A stretch of DNA of 64,000 nucleotides from Candidatus Aalborgicola bjergmarkensis (GCA_016708725.1 JADJFE010000011.1:1-64000), one strand, 5' to 3'. Counted from the stretch's first letter, positions 41,550-51,100 are shown. Made by a program: numbers and translations. The notes: generated from the sequence alone by a model not told the origin.

Positions 41550-43654
41550 ATACATCGCCGGATCAGGAGCATCAGGAGCACCAGGAACGTTTACACGCCT
41601 TGCGCCAGTTGCTGCATACCTACGCCCACCAGTACTACGTGCTCGATGCGCCCCAGGTTCCCGATGCCGAGTACGACCGCTTGTTCCAGGAACTGCAGGC
41701 GCTGGAAGCAGCCCATCCAGACTGGGTCACGCCGGACTCGCCAACGCAGCGCGTGGGTGGCAAACCGCTGGAGCAGTTCGCGCCGGTGCGCCATGCACGG
41801 CCTATGCTCAGTATCCGCACCGAAACCGACACCGAGCCCAGCGGCGCCCGCAGCTTTGATGCCCGCATACGCAAGGAACTGGGCCTGGGCGATGCCGACC
41901 CGGCAGTGGACTATGTAGCCGAGCCCAAGTTTGACGGCCTGGCCATGAGTTTGCGCTACGAAAACGGCGTGCTGGTCCAGGCCGCCACCCGAGGCGACGG
42001 CGAAACCGGCGAAGACGTCACGCAAAATATCCGCACCATCAAACAAATCCCCTTGCGCCTGCCCGCAGAAGCACCCGCCATCCTGGAAGTGCGCGGCGAG
42101 GTCTACATGCGTCGGGACGCTTTCGACGCCCTGAACGCGCGCCAGCGCCAGCGCATCGCCGACGGGGAAAAAGGGGAAAAAACCTTCGTCAACCCCCGCA
42201 ACACCGCTGCCGGCGCAGTACGCCAGCTCGACCCCAACACCACCACCCAGCGCCCCCTGAGCTTTTTCGCCTATGGATTGGGCGAAGTCACACCACCCGA
42301 GCAAGGCGGGCCGGACTTTGCCACCCATACCAACTTGCTGCAAACCCTGAAATCATGGGGTTTTCCGGTCACAGACCTTGTGGAACAAGCGAGGGGCGCT
42401 TCTGAACTTATAGCGTACCACACACGCATCGGTGCCTTGCGCGACCAGTTGCCGTTTGACATTGACGGCGTGGTTTACAAGGTCAACCGGCTGGATTTAC
42501 AACAGAAGCTGGGCTTTGTCAGCCGGGAACCCCGCTGGGCAGTCGCGCACAAGTACCCGGCGCAAGAGCAGCTCACCACCGTTCTGGCCATTGATGTCCA
42601 GGTCGGGCGTACCGGCAAACTAACCCCGGTGGCCAAACTCGCGCCGGTGTTTGTCGGCAACGTGACCGTGACCAATGCCACCTTGCACAACGAGGACGAG
42701 GCACGGCGCAAGGACGTGCGTGTGGGCGACACCGTAGTGGTGCGCCGCGCGGGAGACGTGATTCCCGAAGTCGTCAGTGTCCTGCCCGCCGCCGACCCCG
42801 CAGCGCGCGGGCCGGTCTTTGCCATGCCACAGCAATGCCCCGTGTGCGGCTCGGCCACGGTACGCGAAGAAGACGAGGCCGATTACCGCTGCACGGGTGG
42901 CCTGTACTGCAGCGCCCAGCGCAAACAGGCCATATTGCACTTTGCCCAGCGCCGCGCGGTCGAAGTCGAGGGTCTGGGCGACAAACTCGTTGACCAGCTG
43001 GTCGATGGTGGCCTGATTCAAACCCTGCCCGACCTCTACCGCGTGGATGTCGCAGCACTTGCCGCTTTGGACCGAATGGCCGAGAAGTCCGCACAGAACG
43101 TGCGGGATGCGCTAGAAAAATCGAAGCAAACCACCTTGGCGCGCTTCCTGTTCGGCCTGGGAATCCGCCACGTGGGCGAATCGACGGCCAAGGTTCTGGC
43201 GCGGCATTTCGGCCAGCTGGACGCCATCATGCACGCCACACCCGAGCAACTGTGTGCCGTCGAGGACGTAGGCCCCATCGTGGCGCAGAGCATCCACACC
43301 TTTTTCCAACAGCCGCACAACCGGGAGGTCGTCGCACAACTGCGCGCCTGTGGCCTGTCCTGGGCCGAACACACGCCCAGCGTTGCGCCACCCAAACCCC
43401 TGGCCGGTAAAACCTTTGTACTGACCGGCACCCTGCCCACCCTGAGCCGCGACCAGGCCAAAGACATGCTGGAAGCCGCTGGCGCCAAGGTCTCGGGTTC
43501 GGTCAGCAAGAAAACCGACTACGTGGTCGCAGGCACCGAAGCGGGCAGCAAGCTGGACAAGGCCCACGCGCTAGGGGTGGCGGTTCTCGACGAGGCGGGA
43601 CTACTGGAGATGCTGCAAGGTCTACCTGCGGATGGTCCGTTGCTACCAGAATAA
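41546..43654 (+). CDS. ligA: NAD-dependent DNA ligase LigA
   Basis: This enzyme seals nicks in DNA during replication and repair. It is 702 residues long. After an N-terminal Ia domain (HTYAHQYYVLDAPQVPDAEYDRL), the adenylation lysine is in VAEPKFDGLAMSLRYENG (about residue 129). The OB fold, a four-cysteine zinc finger (CPVCGSATVREEDEADYRC...CSAQ), HhH repeats and a C-terminal BRCT domain (LAGKTFVLTGTLPTLSRDQA) are complete. Residues 5-12 are encoded by a nine-base tandem repeat. Confidence 0.97.
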   Translation: MNTSPDQEHQEHQERLHALRQLLHTYAHQYYVLDAPQVPDAEYDRLFQELQALEAAHPDWVTPDSPTQRVGGKPLEQFAPVRHARPMLSIRTETDTEPSGARSFDARIRKELGLGDADPAVDYVAEPKFDGLAMSLRYENGVLVQAATRGDGETGEDVTQNIRTIKQIPLRLPAEAPAILEVRGEVYMRRDAFDALNARQRQRIADGEKGEKTFVNPRNTAAGAVRQLDPNTTTQRPLSFFAYGLGEVTPPEQGGPDFATHTNLLQTLKSWGFPVTDLVEQARGASELIAYHTRIGALRDQLPFDIDGVVYKVNRLDLQQKLGFVSREPRWAVAHKYPAQEQLTTVLAIDVQVGRTGKLTPVAKLAPVFVGNVTVTNATLHNEDEARRKDVRVGDTVVVRRAGDVIPEVVSVLPAADPAARGPVFAMPQQCPVCGSATVREEDEADYRCTGGLYCSAQRKQAILHFAQRRAVEVEGLGDKLVDQLVDGGLIQTLPDLYRVDVAALAALDRMAEKSAQNVRDALEKSKQTTLARFLFGLGIRHVGESTAKVLARHFGQLDAIMHATPEQLCAVEDVGPIVAQSIHTFFQQPHNREVVAQLRACGLSWAEHTPSVAPPKPLAGKTFVLTGTLPTLSRDQAKDMLEAAGAKVSGSVSKKTDYVVAGTEAGSKLDKAHALGVAVLDEAGLLEMLQGLPADGPLLPE
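41564..41590 (+). repeat. nine-base tandem array in the ligA 5' end
   Basis: Three units CAGGAGCAT, CAGGAGCAC and CAGGAACGT encode the repeated tripeptide Gln-Glu-His near the N-terminus of LigA (DQEHQEHQER). The period keeps the reading frame. Confidence 0.7.
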
Positions 43655-43703
43655 AAGCGGCACCCGCGCGTCCTGCCTGCGCAAATGGCTGATTTGACCC
43701 ATG

Positions 43704-44324
43704 TTACGTATAACGTTCTGCACGCTGGCTGTTCTGATCCACGGCAAAACGTCCGGCGTAGCGAAACACTTGCCCAAACCAGGGGTGGATGAGGCGAAAG
43801 TCCATGGCGAAGTGCCACTCGTCGATGGCGTATTCGTCAATCACGGTGTGGCCCAGCAGCCAGCGTTCGCTCAGGCGCCAGCGCCAGTGCCCCAGACGCA
43901 GCACCAGACACACGCCTTCGTAGTGCAGGGTTGTGCCACGCACGTGCGGGGCGATCTGCAGGCCGAGCCAGGGGTTGATGTATTCCACCAAGCGGGCATC
44001 TGGTTCCAGCACCCACACGCTGTCAAAGCGTAGCACCTGGCCGTCGGCGTAGGTCAGGGTGCGCTTCCAGGTCTGGCGCGTGCCTTGTGTGTCTTGCGTG
44101 TGCCGTTCCACCACGGTATGCACCTGGGGAGCGCTGCGGTGTACCAGCGCGCCCAGCCACTGCAAAGCCCATAGCAGGGGGCGCATCCACGTCGGAAATT
44201 CCACGTCCAGGGTGCCGACTTCGCGCACGCTGTCGCCCCGGTAGTGGGCCTGGAGTGTGGGGGAGAGTTGCCCCCAGGCGGCGCCCAGGCATAGTGCCAG
44301 CGGGCTGTGGTTGTTCATGCTCAT
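43704..44324 (-). CDS. DUF4166 family protein
   Basis: The 206-residue protein (ATG 44324) shows the DUF4166 features LGAAWGQLSPTLQAHY, REVGTLDVEFPTWMRPLLW and DEWHFAMDFRLIHPWFGQVFRYAGRF. It has a single hydrophobic patch, mainly beta structure, and no catalytic motif. The family is often found with SDR or DUF2269 genes, as here. Its start overlaps the stop of the DUF2269 gene (ATGA), so it is the last gene of that operon. Function unknown. Confidence 0.85.
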   Translation of the reverse strand: MSMNNHSPLALCLGAAWGQLSPTLQAHYRGDSVREVGTLDVEFPTWMRPLLWALQWLGALVHRSAPQVHTVVERHTQDTQGTRQTWKRTLTYADGQVLRFDSVWVLEPDARLVEYINPWLGLQIAPHVRGTTLHYEGVCLVLRLGHWRWRLSERWLLGHTVIDEYAIDEWHFAMDFRLIHPWFGQVFRYAGRFAVDQNSQRAERYT

Positions 44325-44800
44325 GTGTTTACTCCGGGCAGGTGCTTGAAAACCATCAGCGCCACCACCAGCACCATGGCGGTAAACGCGGGCACGCCCA
44401 GCCAGAACCAGCAACGCGCCATACGCCAGTACGCAGTGGGTAGCGGTGTACCCGCGCGCAGCGCTGCTTCGGCTACATGCTGCATGCGGATTTGCAGGAA
44501 CACCACCGGCAGCCAGCAGGCACCGGCCAGGGCGTACAGCGCCAGGCTGGCTGCAATCCAGCCGCTGCTCCAGGGCCAGCCCGCCAGGTGCGCCAGCCAC
44601 AACCCGCTGATGGGCTGAAAGATGACGGTGGGGGTCGTGAACAGCCAGTCGGCCAGCACGACGTGGCGGTTGGTTGCGGCGATGTGGGGCAGCTGGCCGC
44701 TGCGGTCGGCCATCCATTTGTAATAGGCACTGCCAAGGCCAGTGCCAAACAGCAGCACCATGCTCAGGATGTGCAGGGTTTTGAGGGTCAGGTAGTCCAT
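44321..44800 (-). CDS. DUF2269 family integral membrane protein
   Basis: This 159-residue protein has four predicted membrane helices. Its opening MDYLTLKTLHILSMVLLFGTGLGSAYYK and LADWLFTTPTVIFQPISGLWL are typical of DUF2269, with conserved His and Trp residues in the membrane. It overlaps the SDR gene at its start by 13 bases and the DUF4166 gene at its stop by four. Function unknown; possibly a redox or quinone-linked membrane partner of the SDR. Confidence 0.87.
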   Translation of the reverse strand: MDYLTLKTLHILSMVLLFGTGLGSAYYKWMADRSGQLPHIAATNRHVVLADWLFTTPTVIFQPISGLWLAHLAGWPWSSGWIAASLALYALAGACWLPVVFLQIRMQHVAEAALRAGTPLPTAYWRMARCWFWLGVPAFTAMVLVVALMVFKHLPGVNT

Positions 44801-45654
44801 GGTGTGGTCCCCCCGGTCAAATGGGCCGATTCAGGGGCCGTGGGAACTTGCCCCCACAGGCGCAGCCACGCGCTGGCGTCGGCGCGGTGGCCCTGGCGCA
44901 GCATCGCTAAATTGTCGGCATGCGCCAGCGGCCACCATGGACCCAGTACAGCGGCCCCTGCATGCGCCAGTGCCCAGGGAATGTGCAGCAGCGGTGTATG
45001 CGGCAGACCCTGCAGGTGGCGCAGTGTGTGCAGCCAATCGGCAAATGCGATGGGTTGCGGGCGCACCAGGTCCAGGGTCTGGCCGCTGGAGTCGTCGCTT
45101 TGCGCCAGGCAGGTCCGCACGGTGGCGGCGACGTCGCCCACGTACACCGGCTGCACCGTCTGCTGACCATCGCCCAGAACCGGGATGCGGGCCAAGCGCG
45201 CCAGACGCAGGAACAGCGCCTGGCTGCCGCCACCAGGGCCAAACACCAGCCCCGGACGCAGCACCCAGCCCTGCAGGTGGCGGCTGCGCAGGTCGTCGTC
45301 CGCCGCGCGTTTGCTCAGATGGTAGGCGCTGAAGGCGCTGGCATCCGTTCCCTGGGCCGAAATCTGCACCACCCGGCGCACGCCCTGGGCCTCGCAGGCG
45401 GCAAACAAGGCTTGTGGCGCGCGGGTGTGCAGCACGTCAAACCGCTGTGTGCGGGTCTGGCCGATGATGCCCACGGCGTTGACCACGGCATCCACGCCAT
45501 ACAACAATGGCACCCAGTCTTGCGGCGTTTGCAGCCGGGCAAAGTCGTGTCCCAAACTGCGCGCCACTGGTCGCACGGTGTAGCCTGCCTGGCGCAGCGC
45601 AGTGTGGATGTGGCGCCCCAGAAAGCCGGTGGCGCCGGTCAGCAGGATATGCAT
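44788..45654 (-). CDS. NAD(P)-binding SDR-family (NDUFA9-like) protein
   Basis: The 288-residue protein starts with a Rossmann motif, ILLTGATGFLGRHIHTALRQAG, and continues DAVVNAVGIIGQ and a candidate YxxxK in SAYHLSKRAADD, so an atypical/extended short-chain dehydrogenase. GWVLRPGLVFGPGGGSQALF is characteristic of NmrA/NDUFA9-like members. AAGGAG lies six bases before the ATG, and a nine-base tandem array lies 22-57 bases upstream. It is the first gene of the SDR-DUF2269-DUF4166 operon. Confidence 0.88.
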   Translation of the reverse strand: MHILLTGATGFLGRHIHTALRQAGYTVRPVARSLGHDFARLQTPQDWVPLLYGVDAVVNAVGIIGQTRTQRFDVLHTRAPQALFAACEAQGVRRVVQISAQGTDASAFSAYHLSKRAADDDLRSRHLQGWVLRPGLVFGPGGGSQALFLRLARLARIPVLGDGQQTVQPVYVGDVAATVRTCLAQSDDSSGQTLDLVRPQPIAFADWLHTLRHLQGLPHTPLLHIPWALAHAGAAVLGPWWPLAHADNLAMLRQGHRADASAWLRLWGQVPTAPESAHLTGGTTPWTT

Positions 45655-45675
45655 GGAAAACTCCTTGGTAGGTTT

Positions 45676-45711
45676 GTCGTGCCGGTCGTGCCGGTCATGC
45701 CGGTCGCGTCG
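45676..45711 (+). repeat. nine-base tandem array upstream of the SDR gene
   Basis: Four units: GTCGTGCCG twice, GTCATGCCG and GTCGCGTCG. It lies in the gap between the AraC-type regulator and the SDR gene, close to the SDR ribosome site, and so within the probable leader of that operon. Confidence 0.75.
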
Positions 45712-45823
45712 GTAAAGACCTCAGTGTGGGCATTTGGCGGCACAAAAACCTCCGGTTTTCCCAAAAAGGAAGCGTTTTTCGCTCCCGATTGATCAATCAG
45801 GAGCAAAAAACAGCAGATGCAGC

Positions 45824-46861
45824 TTACTTTGCCTTGTCCGTGCTGCTGGCGAGCTTGCGGTACTGGCCTGGGGTCATGCCTTCGATTTCGCGGAAGGCGT
45901 CGTAAAAATTGGATTGCGAAGTGAATCCCACGCTCAACCCGACGCTGAGCACCGATGCGCTGCGCTCGGCTAGGAGCATGTGCCTGGCGGCTTGCACGCG
46001 CTGCTCGCGCAGGTAGCGCGAAAAACCCTTGCCCAGCCGGGTGTTGATCAGCTCGGACAGTTGGTGTGCACCCAGGCCCAGTTCCTGCGCCAGCGTGGGC
46101 AAATTCAGCGCCGGGTCGCGGTAGCGCTGTTCTCGCTGCATGAGCACATCCAGTTGCGCCAGCACGGCGTCCACGTCCACCGCTCCCAGGGTGGTGCTGG
46201 CATAGGAGAGTGCCGATAGTGCCTGCGCTGTTTCGCGTACCTCCTGCGCCAGTTGCGGGCGCAGTCCCAGCAACACTTGTACCAGCAGCAGTGCCAGGCC
46301 AATGGCGCTGGCGTACCAGGCAAAAAAGTCCTGCCCCGGCAGCCAAGCCTGCAGCAGACCCAGGGCACACACCACGGCCCCCGTCAAGGTGGCCAGGGCC
46401 AGGAGGGCCAGTTCAGCCCCCCACTGCGCGCGTGTGGAGCGCAAGCGCCACAGTGCACGCAGCAACCAGACCAGATACAAGGAACCCAGACCGAAGGCCA
46501 GTGGCAGTGTCCAGTCCAGCGGCGCTGTGAAGGCGGCGGCGGCGGGCGCCAGGTGCGCGGCCACGACCTTGGCGCCGGGGGCTTCGATCTGCGGCTCGAA
46601 CACCTGGCGTGCCAGCAGGTAGAAAAGGGGTGCCACCAGCAAGAGCAGCGCGCCGTAGCCTGGCGTATCCATCCAGCGCCAGCTGGCCCACAGCCAGGCC
46701 GCGTGGGCGGTTTGCAGGAGTGCCAATGCTGCGAGCAAGGCCCAGCCGACCCAGCGCACGCTGCGCTGTTCCGGGTACTGGTGTACGTTGAAATGCGTCA
46801 ACGCCAGCACCAGCAGGGCGCCAAAAGAGTAACCGGTGAAAAGTTGGGCGATGGGGTGCAT
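45824..46861 (-). CDS. membrane-anchored AraC-family transcriptional regulator
   Basis: The 345-residue protein has an N-terminal half of about six to seven hydrophobic helices (FGALLVLALTHF, VGWALLAALALLQTAHAAW, YGALLLLVAPLFYLLA, and others) and a C-terminal AraC DNA-binding domain (LNLPTLAQELGLGAHQLSELIN and SVGFTSQSNFYDAFREIEGMTPGQYR). Such proteins probably sense a signal in the membrane. It lies immediately upstream of the SDR-DUF2269-DUF4166 operon on the same strand and may control it. Confidence 0.9.
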   Translation of the reverse strand: MHPIAQLFTGYSFGALLVLALTHFNVHQYPEQRSVRWVGWALLAALALLQTAHAAWLWASWRWMDTPGYGALLLLVAPLFYLLARQVFEPQIEAPGAKVVAAHLAPAAAAFTAPLDWTLPLAFGLGSLYLVWLLRALWRLRSTRAQWGAELALLALATLTGAVVCALGLLQAWLPGQDFFAWYASAIGLALLLVQVLLGLRPQLAQEVRETAQALSALSYASTTLGAVDVDAVLAQLDVLMQREQRYRDPALNLPTLAQELGLGAHQLSELINTRLGKGFSRYLREQRVQAARHMLLAERSASVLSVGLSVGFTSQSNFYDAFREIEGMTPGQYRKLASSTDKAK

Positions 46862-46962
46862 AGCGTTGTTTTAAGATTGCTGTAAAACCCTTTGCGGCGT
46901 AGGTTCCAGAGATTTCCTTGATACTGGCGATGCCAGAGTGCAGCCTGGGGAGATTGGGGCTT

Positions 46963-46998
46963 GGAAGGTTTGGGAGGTTTGGGAGGTTTGGGAGTATT
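46963..46998 (+). repeat. nine-base tandem array carrying repeated Shine-Dalgarno-like motifs
   Basis: The units GGAAGGTTT, GGGAGGTTT, GGGAGGTTT and GGGAGTATT lie directly before the GTG start (47003) of the GGDEF/EAL gene. Each unit carries a GGAGG or GGGAG ribosome-binding core and a TTG in the frame of the gene. Unit number could therefore affect translation initiation. Confidence 0.8.
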
Positions 46999-47002
46999 GC
47001 CG

Positions 47003-50000
47003 GTGATTTTGAACAAAATTTCTAGTATCCGCTCGAAATTGGTCAGCATTTTCGTATTGATCAAGGTGGTGCCATTGCTGGTTTTGGCAGCGTTGGCCTG
47101 GCAAGGTGCCGAGCTCCTTGGCGCCAAGGTTGTTGAACGCTCAACCGGCATGGCCGACACGATGCTGGGCACCATCAGAATGGTGGGTGATACCGTCATC
47201 AATGATGCCACACGGGCGCTGGATGACCGCTCGCGTGAGTCGATTGAGCGCTTGACGACCGACACCGCGCGCACCATTGCCGCTTTTTTGCGTGACCGTG
47301 ACCAGGACATCATGCAGGCGGCCCAGGTTCCGCCGGGCCAAGCGCAGTACCGTGCTTTTTTGCTGGGCCGTGACCGTGACATGTTTGTCCATGGACCATG
47401 GCGGCTTTCCGCTGATGGCAAGCAGTGGGAGCCGGCAACGGCAGAAGGTCCGGCGCCGGTCGTGGCGAATGCCCGCGCGGAGCTGGCGGACAATGCCAAG
47501 GACTACCATGCGCGGCCACCGGAGTATTTTGGCCGCCGGGAGCTGCGGCCGCTGTTCATCGAGATGAGTTTTATTGGTCTTGATGGCCGGGAGCGGGTCA
47601 AGGTGCGCACCGGGGATGGAAACGGGAACGGTGCCGGGCTGGCGGACATCCGGGATAGGCTCCAGACCTTTGCCAAGGCGGAAAACTATTGGAGTGAACT
47701 GCAAGCGCTCAAGCCGGGTGACATTTTCGTGTCGGAGGTCATCGGCAGCTACGTCGGCAGCCAGGTCGTTGGACCCTACACGCCGCAGGCGGCGGCAAAG
47801 GCGGGTATTGCCTTTGCGCCCGAGCAATCCGCCTACGCTGGCACCGAAAATCCGGTGGGCAGGCGGTTTCGCGGGATTGTTCGCTGGGCCACCCCGGTCG
47901 TTGCCAATGGCAAGGTGACGGGCTACGTCACTCTGGCGCTGGACCACGACCATCTGCGCCAGTTTACCGACCGGCTGATGCCGACCGAAGCCCGCTACAC
48001 ACCGATCATTGATGCCATCCAGGGTAACTATGCGTTTTTATGGGATCACAAGAGCCGGGCCATTTCCCATCCGCGCGACTATTTCATCGTCGGCTACAAC
48101 GCAGACACCGGCCTGCCCGAAACACCGTGGATGGACCAGTCGCTGTACGAAGCGTGGAAGGCATCAGGCCAATCCTCGTCTGAATTCCTGGCGCAAACGC
48201 CCCCCTTTCTGGAGCCCTCCCTCAAGAAGAAACCGGCGCAGGCGCTGGTCAAGGCGGGGACCATCGCCCTGGATTGCCGCTACCTCAATTTTGGACCCCA
48301 GTGCCAGGGTTTTGACCAGCTGACCCGCGACGGCGGCTCCGGCTCGTTCGTCATCTTTTTCTCCGGTTTGTGGAAGCTGACCACCGCTGCGGCGATTCCT
48401 TACCACACGGGCCAGTATGCGAACGACCCACGGGGCTTTGGCTTCGTCACGATTGGCGCCAATGTTGCAGACTTTCACCAGGCTGCAACGGCCTCCGGCC
48501 AACGCATCGCGGGCGTCATCGCGCAACAGGACAAGGAATTCGCCTTGCAGCGTGTGGCGCTGGTCGAGGCGATCCAGGACAACCTGTCCCATACGGCTGG
48601 CGGTCTGATCGTCTCGACCAGTGTGCTGGTTGTTTTGGTCATCCTGATTGCCATCTGGATGGCCGACGTGCTGACCCGGCGCATCACTTCCATCGTCGAA
48701 GGCATCCGGCGCTTCCAGGACGGCGACCATAGCTCCCGGCTGGTGGTCAAATCGCGCGATGAAATGGGTCTGCTGGCAGCTTCGTTCAATGGCATGGCCG
48801 ACGCCGTGCAGGATGCCTTTGCGCGCATGTCCACGGAACTGGAAATGCGCCGCCAGGCCGAACAGCAGCTCCTGATCGCCGCTGCCGCCTTCGACTCCCA
48901 GGAAGCCATCTGTGTCACCGATGCCAACAGTCTGATTCTGCGGGTCAACCAGGCTTTTGTCGAACTCTCCGGCTACAGTGCCGGGGAACTGGTGGGCCAG
49001 AATCCGCGCATTCTCCAGTCGGGCCGACACGATGCGGCCTTTTATGCGGCGATGTGGCAAAGAATTGCCGAATCCGGGTTCTGGGAGGGCGAAATCTGGG
49101 ATAAGCGCAAAAACGGTGAGGTGTACCCCAAGTGGCTGACCATCACGGCCATCAAATCCGCAGACGGTACGGTGAGTAATTACGTGGCCACCCAGACCGA
49201 CATCACCGCCCGCAAGGTTGCCGAAGATGAGATCAAATACCTTGCCTTCTACGACTCCCTCACCGGATTGCCCAACCGACGGCTGCTGATGGACCGCCTG
49301 CGCAAGGCCCTGGCGACCAGTACCCGCAGCGGCAAGCACGGCGCCTTGCTGTTTGTTGATATGGACAATTTCAAGGTGCTCAACGACACCCTGGGCCACC
49401 ATATGGGGGACCTGCTGCTGAAACAAGTCGCCCAACGGCTGGTTTCCTGTGTCCGGGAAATCGACACCGTGGCCCGCTTAGGGGGGGACGAATTCGTGGT
49501 CATGCTGGAAGACCTGAGCCCGTCGGCCAACGATGCCGCCTCCCAGACCGAAATCGTTGGCAACAAGGTTCTGGCCACGCTGGAGCCGATCTACCGCATC
49601 GAGACGCACGATTACCGCATCACGCCCAGCATGGGTGCGACGCTGTTTGTCGGCCACCAGCAGACCCTGGATGAGCTGCTGAAAAAGGCCGACATTGCGA
49701 TGTACCAGGCCAAGGCGGCCGGGCGCAACACCATCCGTTTCTACGATCCCGAGATGCAGGCGGCGGTCACCAGGCGTGCCACCCTGGAGGCGGATTTGCG
49801 CGGAGCCGTCGCTGATGGACAGTTGCTGCTGCACTACCAGGTCCAGGTTGATGATGCCGGTCGGCTGACCGGAGCGGAAGTTTTGGTGCGCTGGCAGCAT
49901 CCGCAACGCGGTCTGGTGTCCCCGGCGGAGTTCATTCCGCTGGCCGAGGAAACCGGCTTGATTCTGCCCGTCGGCTACTGGGTGCTGGAGACTGCGTGTG

Positions 50001-50554
50001 CACAGCTCGCAGCCTGGGAGTCGTCGGACTTGGCCCACTTCGCGCATTTTTCGTTGGCGGTGAATGTCAGTGCCCAGCAGTTTCTTCACCCCGATTTCGT
50101 CACCCAGGTGTTGGCTGTGCTGGATAAAACCGGAGCCGATCCCCGCAAATTGAAGCTGGAGTTGACCGAAAGCCTGTTTCTCAACAATGTCGAGGGGACC
50201 ATCGACAAAATGACCACACTGAAAGCGCGGGGTGTCACGTTTTCACTGGACGATTTTGGTACCGGTTACTCGTCCCTCAATTACCTCAAACGCTTGCCGC
50301 TGGACCAGTTGAAGATCGACCAGTCGTTTGTGCGCGATGTCTTCACTTCTGCCAATGACGCAGCCATCGTGCGCACCATCGTCGCCCTGGCCCGGAGCCT
50401 GGGGCTGGCGGTGATTGCCGAAGGGGTCGAGACCGAGGAACAAAAACAGTTTCTGGCCAGTGCCGACTGCCGGGCTTTTCAGGGTTACCTCTTCAGTCGG
50501 CCCTTGCCGTTGGCGGCATTTGAACAATTTCTTGCGCAAAATCCGGTGGCCTAG
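47003..50554 (+). CDS. cache-HAMP-PAS-GGDEF-EAL cyclic-di-GMP protein
   Basis: This 1183-residue inner-membrane sensor begins with a membrane helix (SIFVLIKVVPLLVLAALAW). A large periplasmic sensing region (about 45-515) and a second helix (LIVSTSVLVVLVILIAIWMA) follow, then HAMP, PAS (ICVTDANSLILRVNQAFVELSGYSAGELVG), GGDEF (RLGGDEFVVML, with an RxxD inhibitory site REID five residues before) and EAL domains. The EAL motif reads EVL, but the other catalytic residues are present: LAVNVSAQQF, LELTES, SLDDFGTGYSSL, LKIDQSFV, IAEGVETE. Both synthesis and hydrolysis of c-di-GMP are therefore possible. GTG 47003 has GGGAG eight bases upstream. Confidence 0.93.
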   Translation: MILNKISSIRSKLVSIFVLIKVVPLLVLAALAWQGAELLGAKVVERSTGMADTMLGTIRMVGDTVINDATRALDDRSRESIERLTTDTARTIAAFLRDRDQDIMQAAQVPPGQAQYRAFLLGRDRDMFVHGPWRLSADGKQWEPATAEGPAPVVANARAELADNAKDYHARPPEYFGRRELRPLFIEMSFIGLDGRERVKVRTGDGNGNGAGLADIRDRLQTFAKAENYWSELQALKPGDIFVSEVIGSYVGSQVVGPYTPQAAAKAGIAFAPEQSAYAGTENPVGRRFRGIVRWATPVVANGKVTGYVTLALDHDHLRQFTDRLMPTEARYTPIIDAIQGNYAFLWDHKSRAISHPRDYFIVGYNADTGLPETPWMDQSLYEAWKASGQSSSEFLAQTPPFLEPSLKKKPAQALVKAGTIALDCRYLNFGPQCQGFDQLTRDGGSGSFVIFFSGLWKLTTAAAIPYHTGQYANDPRGFGFVTIGANVADFHQAATASGQRIAGVIAQQDKEFALQRVALVEAIQDNLSHTAGGLIVSTSVLVVLVILIAIWMADVLTRRITSIVEGIRRFQDGDHSSRLVVKSRDEMGLLAASFNGMADAVQDAFARMSTELEMRRQAEQQLLIAAAAFDSQEAICVTDANSLILRVNQAFVELSGYSAGELVGQNPRILQSGRHDAAFYAAMWQRIAESGFWEGEIWDKRKNGEVYPKWLTITAIKSADGTVSNYVATQTDITARKVAEDEIKYLAFYDSLTGLPNRRLLMDRLRKALATSTRSGKHGALLFVDMDNFKVLNDTLGHHMGDLLLKQVAQRLVSCVREIDTVARLGGDEFVVMLEDLSPSANDAASQTEIVGNKVLATLEPIYRIETHDYRITPSMGATLFVGHQQTLDELLKKADIAMYQAKAAGRNTIRFYDPEMQAAVTRRATLEADLRGAVADGQLLLHYQVQVDDAGRLTGAEVLVRWQHPQRGLVSPAEFIPLAEETGLILPVGYWVLETACAQLAAWESSDLAHFAHFSLAVNVSAQQFLHPDFVTQVLAVLDKTGADPRKLKLELTESLFLNNVEGTIDKMTTLKARGVTFSLDDFGTGYSSLNYLKRLPLDQLKIDQSFVRDVFTSANDAAIVRTIVALARSLGLAVIAEGVETEEQKQFLASADCRAFQGYLFSRPLPLAAFEQFLAQNPVA

Positions 50555-50623
50555 CGGTTGAGCGGATTAACGACTGTAGCGATAATGCGTGCCCATCGAA
50601 AACATCCTTGAAAAAAATCATCC

Positions 50624-51100
50624 ATGAAGATTGAAAAAGACACTGCCGTGACCCTGAGCGTCAAGCTGAACGACGCCAACGGAAAGCGCATTGACGACGA
50701 CGGCCACCCCATGGTCTACCTGCACGGTGGGTATGACAACATCTTCCCCAAGGTCGAGGCTGCGCTGGACGGCCAGGAGTCCGGCTATCAGGTGACCCTG
50801 ACCTTGACGCCCGACAACGCCTTTGGTCAGCGCGACGCATCCCTGGTGAAAACCATCGACAAGAAGGACTTTCCGCCCGGAGTGAAGGTCGGCGGTCAAC
50901 TGCAAATCCATGGAGAAGACGGCGTTGATCGCATCTACAACGTGGTCAAGATCAAGGGCCCGGTGGTGCATCTGGACGGCAACCATCCTTTTGCGGGACA
51001 AACCCTGCGCATCACCGTCAAGGTGGTGGAAGTGCGCGCCGCCACTGCCGAGGAAATCGCCCACAAGCACGTCCATGGCGAGCACGGCCACCACCATTGA
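50624..51100 (+). CDS. SlyD-like FKBP-type peptidyl-prolyl isomerase
   Basis: The 158-residue cytoplasmic protein shows the SlyD arrangement: LSVKLNDANGKRID, the chaperone-flap insert MVYLHGGYDNIFPKVEAALDG...TLTPDNAFGQRD, and RITVKVVEVRAATAEEIAHK. The tail HKHVHGEHGHHH is histidine-rich and probably binds nickel or other metals. It is isolated between the GGDEF/EAL gene and the accessory island. Confidence 0.92.
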   Translation: MKIEKDTAVTLSVKLNDANGKRIDDDGHPMVYLHGGYDNIFPKVEAALDGQESGYQVTLTLTPDNAFGQRDASLVKTIDKKDFPPGVKVGGQLQIHGEDGVDRIYNVVKIKGPVVHLDGNHPFAGQTLRITVKVVEVRAATAEEIAHKHVHGEHGHHH

